A DNA stretch of 7,281 nucleotides from DATDRQ01 sp035291645. GTDB lineage: Bacteria; Chloroflexota; Anaerolineae; Anaerolineales; UBA4823. This document shows positions 1 through 6,722 of this stretch, in pieces (within the stretch, counting starts at the first letter, position 1; each line of letters starts with the position of its first letter). The notes under the pieces are model-generated. The model saw nothing but the letters and a program-made list of their open reading frames with translations. It was not told where the DNA came from and did not search any database. The DNA lies in assembly GCA_035291645.1 (NCBI GenBank), contig DATDRQ010000262.1, positions 1-7,281 of the forward strand, written 5' to 3'. The translations under genes were made by a program, and so were the position numbers.

Positions 1-834
1 CTCCGTCGCCAGGGTGGGCTGGTAGCCCACCGCCGAGGGCATCCGCCCAAGGAGCGCGGATACTTCTGAGCCGGACATGCTGAAGCGGAAGATGTTATCG
101 ATAAACAGCAGCACGTCGCGCCCCTGGTCGCGGAAGTACTCTGCCATCGATAGCGCCGTCAGGGCGACTCGCAAACGCACGCCTGGGGGCTCGTTCATCT
201 GCCCGAATACCATCACCGTGTCTTTCATCACCCCTGATTCGAGCATTTCACGGTACAGCTGAGTGCCTTCCCGCGTGCGCTCGCCAACCCCGGCGAACAC
301 CGAGTTGCCCTGGTGCACGGTGGCGATCGAGCGGATCAGCTCCATGATAATCACTGTCTTGCCCACGCCAGCCCCGCCGAAGATGCCGGTCTTGCCTCCC
401 TTGGTGAAGGGGGCGATCAGGTCGACCACCTTCAACCCGGTCTCGAACACTTCCACCCGGGTGGACTGCTCGACGAAAGGCGGCGCCGGGCGGTGGATCG
501 GATAATACAAACCCGCTTCGACGGCACCTTTCTGATCGACCGGGCGACCGAGCACGTTGAAGATCCGCCCCAGGGTCTCCGGTCCAACCGGGACCTTGAT
601 CGGCGCACCGGTCGAATGAGCCGGCACGCCGCGCTGCAGGCCGTCGGTTGAATCCATCGCAACGCAGCGCACCCAGTTATCCCCCAGGTGTTTCTGGACT
701 TCTAAAACCAGCGACGCCTGTCCTTCCCGGGGGACCTCGATCGCGTCGAAAATTTTAGGCAAATGCTCGTTGGGGAACTCGACATCCACCACGCCGCCTA
801 AGATCTGCGCCACCCTGCCTGTTGCTTGAGCCAT
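1..834 (-). CDS. atpD: F1Fo ATP synthase subunit beta, 3' end outside window
   Basis: This is the catalytic beta subunit of the F1 head, which makes or hydrolyses ATP at the alpha/beta interfaces on the cytoplasmic side of the membrane. The window shows the first 278 codons with no interruption; the nucleotide-binding domain is cut and the C-terminal domain is missing. Visible landmarks are the N-terminal beta-barrel beginning MAQATGRVAQILGGVVDVEF, the P-loop GGAGVGKT at residues 153-160, the GERTREG segment with the catalytic glutamate E185, and the Walker B strand VLLFIDNIFRF ending near 251, followed by SALLGRMPSAVGYQPTLATE. The ATG at 832-834 sits 5 nt after a strong Shine-Dalgarno GGAGG (840-844). 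The sequence after GERTREG is TQLYREM, where E. coli and Bacillus have ND plus an aromatic or leucine. It is the third F1 gene, 157 bp after atpG. Identity is essentially certain. Confidence 0.98.
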   Translation of the reverse strand, partial: MAQATGRVAQILGGVVDVEFPNEHLPKIFDAIEVPREGQASLVLEVQKHLGDNWVRCVAMDSTDGLQRGVPAHSTGAPIKVPVGPETLGRIFNVLGRPVDQKGAVEAGLYYPIHRPAPPFVEQSTRVEVFETGLKVVDLIAPFTKGGKTGIFGGAGVGKTVIIMELIRSIATVHQGNSVFAGVGERTREGTQLYREMLESGVMKDTVMVFGQMNEPPGVRLRVALTALSMAEYFRDQGRDVLLFIDNIFRFSMSGSEVSALLGRMPSAVGYQPTLATE

Positions 835-897
835 ACTTTCCTCCAAATCCTAACTTCCAGGAATTTATTCCGCTTACAGGTCGATCTATATATTCTA

Positions 898-986
898 GAA
901 GTTACGCATTTGAGGGTGAAATTGGGGGTTTTTGCGCGGGCTCCGCCCGCCCAAAAACCCCATTCTCCTACCAACTGCGTAAGTCC
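898..986. repeat. MITE-like palindromic element in the atpG-atpD gap
   Basis: This fills most of the 157-bp gap between atpG and atpD. The core is a near-perfect hairpin: arms 925-941 and 945-961 pair over 17 positions with one mismatch (C935 against C951), around the loop TCC. Outside it lies a second inverted pair, TTACGCA at 902-908 and TGCGTAA at 976-982. The similarity continues imperfectly on both sides, giving about 13 of 19 matches between the two ends. The nested layout (short terminal inverted repeats around a long stem, about 85 bp, no coding capacity) resembles a miniature inverted-repeat element. I see no clear target-site duplication. On the transcript the stem would form between the gamma and beta cistrons. 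It lacks a trailing U-run, so I do not call it a terminator. Confidence 0.6.
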
Positions 987-991
987 AATAT

Positions 992-1891
992 TTAATACTC
1001 GCTCTGCGCCAGGGCTTCCGCGCCGCCGGCGATATCCAGCATTTCATTCGTGATGCTCTGCTGGCGAGCCTTGTTGTACTCGAGCGTCAACGCCTCAGCC
1101 AGGTCCGTAGCGCTGTCGGTGGCGTTCTTCATCGCCAGCATGCGGGCGGCATGCTCGCTGGCCTGCGACTCCAGGATGGCATGAAAGACCTGCAGGGCTG
1201 TGAAGCGCGGGATGATCTCGTCCAGGATCTGCTCCTGCCCTGGTTCATAGATATAAGAAGCCGCTGGACCTTTCTCTGCCTGGGCAAAGCGGACCACGCG
1301 TCCGGTCTCCCCGGTGATTTCCAGCGGCAGCAGCTTCTGCAGGGTGGGCACCTGCCTGGCCATGTTGATAAAGTCGGTGTAAACCAGGTAGACTTCGTCG
1401 GTCTTTCCCGCCAGGAACTCATCCACCGCCAGCCGCCCGATCGCCGAGACATCGGCGAAGGTGGGCGCCGCTGGCAGGTTACTGAACTCAGCCAGGATGT
1501 CCTTGCGGCGGCGCGCCATCAGGTCCCGCCCTTTACGACCCACGGTGATGTAGCGCACCGGGAGCGGGTATTGGTTGAAGTGCTGCAGGGTGAAGCGCAC
1601 GATGTTGGTCGTATAGGCGCCCGCCAGGCCACGATCCCCGGTGATCAGCACCACCAGCACGCTGCGCACCTCCGGCCGGGTGGTCAGCAGCGGGTGGAGT
1701 GTCTCGCGGCCGGGCTGCCCGGCGATGTGGGTCAGCACCTGCCAGGCCTTTTGGGCGTAGGGGCGGGTGTTCGTCACCGCCTGCATCGCCTTGCGCACCT
1801 TGCTGGCGCTGACCGCCTGCAGGGCGCGCGTCACCTGGGCAATATTCTTAATGCTCCGGATACGGAGCCGGACTTCGCGTGCAGAGGCCAT
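992..1891 (-). CDS. atpG: F1Fo ATP synthase subunit gamma
   Basis: The gamma subunit is the central rotor shaft of F1: its long N- and C-terminal helices form a coiled coil inside the alpha3beta3 ring and couple proton flow through Fo to catalysis. The 299-residue product is a normal length. It shows the conserved N-terminal helix (MASAREVRLRIRSIKNIAQV, then TRALQAVSASKVRKAM), the Rossmann-like core motif ITGDRGLAGAY around residues 83-93, and the C-terminal helix running through SEHAARMLAMKNATDSA to ITNEMLDIAGGAEAL. The ATG at 1889-1891 is 12 bp downstream of the atpA stop. Only a weak purine stretch (GAAAAG) precedes it, so translation is probably coupled to atpA. The gene ends with TAA (992-994), and the palindromic element before atpD follows immediately. 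Identity is certain from the terminal helices and the gene order. Confidence 0.98.
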   Translation of the reverse strand: MASAREVRLRIRSIKNIAQVTRALQAVSASKVRKAMQAVTNTRPYAQKAWQVLTHIAGQPGRETLHPLLTTRPEVRSVLVVLITGDRGLAGAYTTNIVRFTLQHFNQYPLPVRYITVGRKGRDLMARRRKDILAEFSNLPAAPTFADVSAIGRLAVDEFLAGKTDEVYLVYTDFINMARQVPTLQKLLPLEITGETGRVVRFAQAEKGPAASYIYEPGQEQILDEIIPRFTALQVFHAILESQASEHAARMLAMKNATDSATDLAEALTLEYNKARQQSITNEMLDIAGGAEALAQSEY

Positions 1892-1903
1892 AGGCTTTTC
1901 GGG

Positions 1904-3568
<1,665 letters not shown>

Positions 3569-3588
3569 GCTGCCTCCAAGGCTTAATT

Positions 3589-3617
3589 ATTCTATTGCTT
3601 ACATCCAAATGGATAAA
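3589..3617 (-). promoter_or_regulatory. possible promoter close to atpA
   Basis: Reading the minus strand, TAGAAT (3589-3594) resembles a -10 hexamer. TTTATC (3612-3617), 17 bp further upstream, is a poor -35. Transcription from here would give a very short leader of about 15 nt before the atpA ATG, just enough to keep the GGAGG at 3573-3577. It lies between the repeats and atpA. The match is weak and unsupported by any other signal. Confidence 0.22.
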
Positions 3618-3619
3618 CT

Positions 3620-3738
3620 GTCATGCTGAGCGCCCGAACGGCAAACCGAACTGTGATTTCTCATGACTAATTCTGCCGTTCGGGCAAGCGAAGCATCTTA
3701 ATTGTCATCGAGAGACCCTTCGCTTCGCTCAGGGTGAC
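3620..3738. repeat. pair of inverted 26-nt hairpin repeats, one split by a 53-bp palindromic insert
   Basis: The right-hand unit (3713-3738, read on the minus strand) is GTCACCCTGAGCG followed by AAGCGAAGGGTCT. The left-hand unit reads GTCATGCTGAGCG (3620-3632) on the plus strand and, after 53 bp, AAGCGAAGCATCT (3686-3698). Joined, those halves align to the right-hand unit over all 26 positions. The only differences are TG to CC in the left arm and CA to GG in the right arm, which keep the hairpin stem paired. The intervening 53 bp (3633-3685) is itself bounded by a perfect 12-bp inverted repeat, GCCCGAACGGCA (3632-3643) and TGCCGTTCGGGC (3674-3685). The whole lies between the M42 peptidase and atpA and would be transcribed as structured RNA ahead of atpA if transcription reads through. 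Confidence 0.7.
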
Positions 3739-3743
3739 TGGTT

Positions 3744-3771
3744 ACTTTACCGGGCATAATTGTCCAGTCAA
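3744..3771 (-). promoter_or_regulatory. possible sigma-70-type promoter just after the M42 gene
   Basis: On the minus strand TTGACT (3766-3771) is followed after 16 bp by TAAAGT (3744-3749), matching the -35 and -10 consensus at 5 and 4 of 6 positions. It starts 9 bp beyond the aminopeptidase stop. It would drive the F1 genes with a leader of roughly 170 nt that contains both hairpin repeats. This is a consensus match by eye only; matches of this quality also occur by chance. Confidence 0.28.
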
Positions 3772-3780
3772 TCCCAGCGT

Positions 3781-4854
3781 TCACGCCGTCAAACCGGTCA
3801 CCGTTTCGGCGTCCAGCCGGCGGACCAGCTCGACGAGCAGTTTCACCGCGCTGTCGTAGTCTTCGCGGTGCACGATCGAGCTATGCGAATGGATGTGGCG
3901 GGCTGCCACGCCGATTACAACGGTCGGGACGCCGGTATTGTGCAGGTGGATAGCGGCGCCGTCTGTGGCACCCCCCTCGACATAGGAAGTCTGCAGCGGG
4001 ATGCCGGCCGCGTTCGCCGTATCCATGACCAGGTCGCGCAGCCGCAGGTTGGGGATCATGCGGGCGTCGTAGATCAACAGCGTCGGACCTTTGCCCAGCT
4101 TGACCGACGATTCCTCGGGCTTGATCCCCGGGACGTCCCCGGCGATGTCCGATTCGAGCACGATGGCGACGTCTGGGTCGACAGCGCGCACGCTGGTGGT
4201 CGCCCCGCGCACTCCCACCTCCTCCATCACCGTCGCCACCCCGTAGACTGTGTTCGGGTGATCGACGCCGATCGCCTGCAGGGTGGAGATCACCAGGGCC
4301 GTGCCCACCCGGTCGTCGAACGCTTTCGAGAGGTAGGTTTTACCGTTCGCCAGCGGGACGAAGTCTGCCCGCGGCACCACCGGGTCTCCGGGACGTACCC
4401 CGGCTGCTTCCACCTCCTCATTGGAGGAGGCGCCGATATCGATGTACATCTCCTGCTTCTTGACGACCTTATCGCGCTGATCGGCGGGGAGCAGGTGTGG
4501 CGGCTTGGCGCCGATCACGCCCACCACGTCCCCCTGGCTGGTCTTGATCACCACCCGCTGCCCCAGCAGCACCTGGTCGAACCAGTAACCCAGCTGCAGG
4601 AAATGAAGGAAGCCTTCCTTGGTAATATGCTTGACCATGAAACCGATCTCATCCATATGCCCTGCCAGCATCACGCGCGGGGAGGGCAGGCTGCCTTCCA
4701 GGCGGCAGATCACGCTACCGATCTTGTCCTGAGAAATCTCGCCGAGCGGTTCCAGGTATTTACGCACCACGGCCCGGATAGGGGCTTCGTATCCGGGCAC
4801 GCCGTGGGCTTCAGTCAGTTCTTTCAGCAAGTCCATAGTGGAGTCTTGGATCAT
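3781..4854 (-). CDS. M42-family metallo-aminopeptidase (glutamyl aminopeptidase / 'cellulase M' type)
   Basis: M42 enzymes are cytoplasmic di-metal aminopeptidases that form dodecameric tetrahedral particles and trim short peptides. From the chosen start the protein has 357 residues, normal for the family. The opening LLKELTEAHGVPGYE is typical. Expected metal ligands are present: H66 in AGHMDEIG, D180 in FDDRVG, E212 with general base E211 in MEEVGVRGA, D236 in LESDIAGD, and H322 in HIHSHSS. The substrate-side motif GGATDGAAIH is at 294-303. The frame stays open to an ATG at 4935, but that adds residues unlike the family. I chose the ATG at 4852-4854 because GAGAG (4860-4864) lies 5 nt upstream. 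ATGs at 4857 and 4836 are alternatives. It is often annotated as endoglucanase by old similarity; peptidase is the better-founded role. Substrate preference cannot be read from the sequence. Confidence 0.93.
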   Translation of the reverse strand: MIQDSTMDLLKELTEAHGVPGYEAPIRAVVRKYLEPLGEISQDKIGSVICRLEGSLPSPRVMLAGHMDEIGFMVKHITKEGFLHFLQLGYWFDQVLLGQRVVIKTSQGDVVGVIGAKPPHLLPADQRDKVVKKQEMYIDIGASSNEEVEAAGVRPGDPVVPRADFVPLANGKTYLSKAFDDRVGTALVISTLQAIGVDHPNTVYGVATVMEEVGVRGATTSVRAVDPDVAIVLESDIAGDVPGIKPEESSVKLGKGPTLLIYDARMIPNLRLRDLVMDTANAAGIPLQTSYVEGGATDGAAIHLHNTGVPTVVIGVAARHIHSHSSIVHREDYDSAVKLLVELVRRLDAETVTGLTA

Positions 4855-5045
4855 CATCGCTCTCGTGCATTGGATTGAATAAGTTTGGAGGCGGTCAATG
4901 GACCACGCATCCGGATTCTGAGACCATGATCTCAAACAGGGAAATTAAACAGTAGCTCCTTGCTGGCGCCGGTCATCCAACGCCGAAGGCGGACAAATAA
5001 TAACTGAAACCGTCCATATTGTCCAGTTGTTCACAAACGCAGAGA
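4855..5045. other. upstream region of the M42 gene, no gene seen
   Basis: This is the peptidase-proximal half of the 380-bp gap between proC and the M42 gene. I find no convincing coding sequence; the frames open here have no recognisable family pattern. It contains a short dyad at 4919-4934 and a minus-strand TTGACC (4894-4899) without a good -10 at proper spacing. I see no tRNA, riboswitch or terminator. Confidence 0.5.
4919..4934. promoter_or_regulatory. 16-bp dyad upstream of the M42 gene
   Basis: TGAGACCATGATCTCA is symmetric at 7 of 8 positions per arm (C4924 against A4929 is the exception), centred on CATG. It ends 65 bp before the chosen peptidase start, in non-coding DNA. The size suits a dimeric repressor site, but no regulator gene is nearby and there is only one copy, so an operator role is a guess. 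Confidence 0.22.
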
Positions 5046-5217
5046 GGGAGATTGCTTCGCACAGAACGCTCGCAACGACCTTGGCGAACTGCGTTCGCAC
5101 GCAATCTCCTCTTTGACAAGGGGGATTGCTTCGCAGTGCGAAGCTCCGCTTCGCCGAACGCTCGCAACGACAGACATGCGTCGTTGCGAGGGAGCGCAGC
5201 GACCGAAGCAATCTCCC
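5046..5217. repeat. cluster of inverted repeats built on two constant blocks
   Basis: Three units share the constant blocks GGGAGATTGCTTCG and CTCGCAACGAC with a middle of different length. They are plus strand 5046-5079 (middle 9 nt), plus strand 5120-5171 (middle 27 nt, one base changed in the first block), and minus strand 5217-5180 (middle 13 nt). Units two and three face each other and form a 98-bp palindrome. Its inner arms are 5161-5171 and 5180-5190 (11 bp, perfect, loop of 8). Its outer arms are 5120-5133 and 5204-5217 (13 of 14). The 27-nt middle contains its own hairpin, GCGAAGC-TCC-GCTTCGC (5138-5154). A decayed fourth unit, facing the first, is visible as GCAATCTCC at 5101-5109. 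From memory, GATTGCTTCG...CGCAACGAC repeats are common between genes in Anaerolineae-like genomes. The element is non-coding and lies just after the proC stop. Confidence 0.8.
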
Positions 5218-5234
5218 GCCTGATCGAATATCGA

Positions 5235-6101
5235 TTAAATTTCCTCCCCGCCGCTCACCTGTTCAGGCCAATGCGCCTTGGCGTCCCGCCCCAGCTCGCG
5301 CGAGCGTTCGTAGGCAGCCCAGATGGCCCGCGAGATGGCGGTGCGAAAACCAGCCTTCTCCAGGTAGTAGAGCGCCGCCGCCGAAGTGCCCCCCGGCGAG
5401 GTAACCTGGTTGCGCAGGTGCGCCAGGTGAGGGGCGTCCTTGGATTGAGTGTAGAAATCCACCGAACCGCGCACCGTCTGGGCGACCAGCTGCTCGGCGA
5501 CCCGCCGGGGAAAGCCCAGGTGCACCCCGGCGTCCACCATCGCCTCCATGAACAGGAAGACGTAAGCCGGGCCGGTGCCGGACAGGGCGGTCGCCATGTT
5601 GAGATAGTTCTCCTCCTCCAGGAAGATCTCGTCGCCCAACGCCGCCAGGATCTGGCGGGCCATCTCGCGCTGGTCGTCGCTTACCACCGGAGAGGCGGTC
5701 CACACACTAATGCCTTCGCCGATCTGGGCCGGGGTGTTGGGCATGGCGCGCACGACGGCGTTGTGATTGAGGAAGCCGGCGATCTTGGCGATCGGCGCGC
5801 CGGCGACGATCGACAGCACCAGGGCCTCAGGCTGGATCGCCCCGCGCATCCCCGCCAGCACGGCGTCCAGGCGCTGCGGCTTGACCGAGAGCACCACCAC
5901 CTCAGCGGCGCCAGCCGCGGCGGCATTGTCGTCGTAGGGCTGCACCCCGTAACGGCTGTGCAGCTCGTCAACCCGCTCGCGGCGCGGCCCGGAGGCGATC
6001 AACATCTCCGGCCGCGCTACCTCCCGGCGGATCAACCCGGCGATCATGGCCTCTGCCATCGCCCCCGGGCCGATAAATGCAATTTTCCGGTTCTCGAACA
6101 A
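5235..6101 (-). CDS. proC: pyrroline-5-carboxylate reductase
   Basis: ProC reduces 1-pyrroline-5-carboxylate to L-proline with NAD(P)H, the last step of proline synthesis, in the cytoplasm. The 288-residue product has the N-terminal dinucleotide fold KIAFIGPGAMAEAM (6-19), VVLSVKPQ (69-76), VVRAMPNTPAQIGEG (116-130), the dimerisation and active-site helix TALSGTGPAYVFLFMEAM (171-188), and the family signature VTSPGGTSAAALYYLEKAG (233-251). The start is taken as TTG at 6099-6101. AAGGAGG (6107-6113) lies exactly 5 nt upstream, and the protein then begins directly before the first beta-strand. A longer in-frame ATG at 6162-6164 would add 21 residues of unrelated sequence and run into the preceding gene. 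It follows the GNAT gene by 19 bp and is probably co-transcribed with it. Function is secure; only the start is inferred. Confidence 0.97.
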   Translation of the reverse strand: MFENRKIAFIGPGAMAEAMIAGLIRREVARPEMLIASGPRRERVDELHSRYGVQPYDDNAAAAGAAEVVVLSVKPQRLDAVLAGMRGAIQPEALVLSIVAGAPIAKIAGFLNHNAVVRAMPNTPAQIGEGISVWTASPVVSDDQREMARQILAALGDEIFLEEENYLNMATALSGTGPAYVFLFMEAMVDAGVHLGFPRRVAEQLVAQTVRGSVDFYTQSKDAPHLAHLRNQVTSPGGTSAAALYYLEKAGFRTAISRAIWAAYERSRELGRDAKAHWPEQVSGGEEI

Positions 6102-6106
6102 GGGAA

Positions 6107-6113
6107 CCTCCTT
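6107..6113 (-). promoter_or_regulatory. Shine-Dalgarno sequence fixing the proC TTG start
   Basis: On the minus strand AAGGAGG is separated from TTG (6099-6101) by TTCCC. This is the most complete ribosome-binding site in the window, placed at the ideal distance from a non-ATG codon. It is the reason for preferring the TTG start over the ATG at 6164. Confidence 0.85.
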
Positions 6114-6120
6114 GTTTGGG

Positions 6121-6540
6121 TCAGGTAGATGGGAATTTCTGGGGATTATCTGCCTCAAACTCACGCTTGAGCAAGCCGAAGATCAGGTCATCACAGGTTG
6201 TCCCATCCGGTTTTCGTTTCGTCTCGCGCGGGCGACCTTCCAGGGTGAAACCGCACCGCTCCGCCACGCCCAGGCTGCGCCGGTTGGTTTCGTCTGTCTG
6301 CAGGCGCACCCGGCGGGCGCCGGCCTGGCATAACAGGCTGGCTAACACAGCCTGGACCGCCTCCGTGACGTACCCTTTGCCTTCGTGATCGACGTCGGCA
6401 AAGTAGCCGATCTCGAACTCGGGTAGATCCCAATTAACCGCTGCGATGTAGACTTGGGCGGCGAACTCGCCGCTCGTTTTCTCGAAGGCGCCCATGAAGA
6501 AACACCTGCGTGCGGTCCATTCGGCGGCCAATTCGCGCAC
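6121..6540 (-). CDS. GNAT-family (RimJ/RimL-like) N-acetyltransferase, N-terminally truncated
   Basis: GNAT enzymes move an acetyl group from acetyl-CoA to an amine; RimJ/RimL-like members act on protein N-termini or small molecules, and the substrate here is unknown. The 139-residue frame keeps the C-terminal part of the fold: FEIGYFADVDHEGKGYVTEA (42-61), containing the pyrophosphate-binding GKG loop, and TDETNRRSLGVAERCGFTLEG (82-102). Typical relatives have about 170-190 residues and begin with a strand and two helices that are absent here. The GTG at 6538-6540 has GAGG (6546-6549) 5 nt upstream and is the only reasonable start. However, the frame upstream of it still reads SEEEAEVL, which looks like family sequence, up to a TAA at 6565-6567. 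I therefore suspect a 5'-truncated, possibly inactive gene. It lies 182 bp after ruvA and 19 bp before proC. Confidence 0.75.
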   Translation of the reverse strand: MRELAAEWTARRCFFMGAFEKTSGEFAAQVYIAAVNWDLPEFEIGYFADVDHEGKGYVTEAVQAVLASLLCQAGARRVRLQTDETNRRSLGVAERCGFTLEGRPRETKRKPDGTTCDDLIFGLLKREFEADNPQKFPST

Positions 6541-6612
6541 CAGGACCTCGGCTTCTTCTTCGCTTTATGCATCGTTACCTTCAATTTTATGTTTTCCGAT
6601 TCGCTCCCTGGC

Positions 6613-6711
6613 TTAGACCGGGAGCACCAACCCAAGCGCGAAGCTGGCTGCATTCATGAGCAGACTGATCCCGAGCCCTTCACGGAAAATCAGGCTGCGC
6701 CGCAAGATCAT
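6613..6711 (-). CDS. possible 32-residue hydrophobic small protein
   Basis: This is a short frame between ruvA and the GNAT gene, beginning 11 bp after the ruvA stop. The product starts MILRRSLIFREGLG and continues with a hydrophobic stretch ending ALGLVLPV, so it could be a single membrane-spanning peptide with a positively charged N-terminus. No Shine-Dalgarno sequence precedes the ATG at 6709-6711, and I do not recognise a family. It is in the same frame as the GNAT remnant but separated from it by two stop codons (6613-6615 and 6565-6567). It may be chance. Confidence 0.2.
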   Translation of the reverse strand: MILRRSLIFREGLGISLLMNAASFALGLVLPV

Positions 6712-6722
6712 ATTCAGATCGG

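Noticed and set aside
925..961. Rho-independent terminator between atpG and atpD
   Set aside because: The stem is strong, but in the direction of transcription it is followed by CAATTTCACC rather than a U-run, and atpD needs read-through or its own promoter. The only T and A runs are inside the stem.
3760..4878. 372-codon open frame on the plus strand
   Set aside because: It is the antisense shadow of the M42 gene, whose metal-ligand motifs read cleanly on the minus strand. The plus-strand product is rich in H, D, R and G and matches nothing recognisable.
3759..5027. Shared 10-mer ATTGTCCAGT at 3759-3768 and 5018-5027 beside two repeat clusters
   Set aside because: Several repeated 10-mers are expected by chance in a window of this size, and the flanks do not extend the match convincingly.
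5161..5190. Terminator after proC
   Set aside because: An 11-bp stem is present but is part of a larger repeat and has no U-run on the minus strand after it.
4945..5211. 88-codon minus-strand frame reading LRSLRSLATT at its start
   Set aside because: Most of it translates the inverted repeats (blocks at 5046-5217); peptides of this kind are a familiar by-product of such repeats. No ribosome-binding site or family pattern.
5046..5217. CRISPR array
   Set aside because: The units alternate in orientation, have middles of 9-27 nt that are themselves palindromic, and are too few and irregularly spaced for a repeat-spacer array.
5019..6128. 369-codon open frame on the plus strand
   Set aside because: It runs antisense through proC and across the inverted-repeat cluster; the long frame follows from high third-position GC, not from a gene.
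6603..6625. Inverted repeat GCTCCC / GGGAGC downstream of ruvA
   Set aside because: The stem is only 6 bp with an 11-nt loop and no T-run; too weak to call a terminator or operator.
6342..6653. 103-codon minus-strand frame overlapping the GNAT gene
   Set aside because: It contains an ATG at 6573 with a modest Shine-Dalgarno sequence, but the product is low-complexity R/S/P-rich sequence out of frame with the acetyltransferase motifs. I treat it as a shadow.
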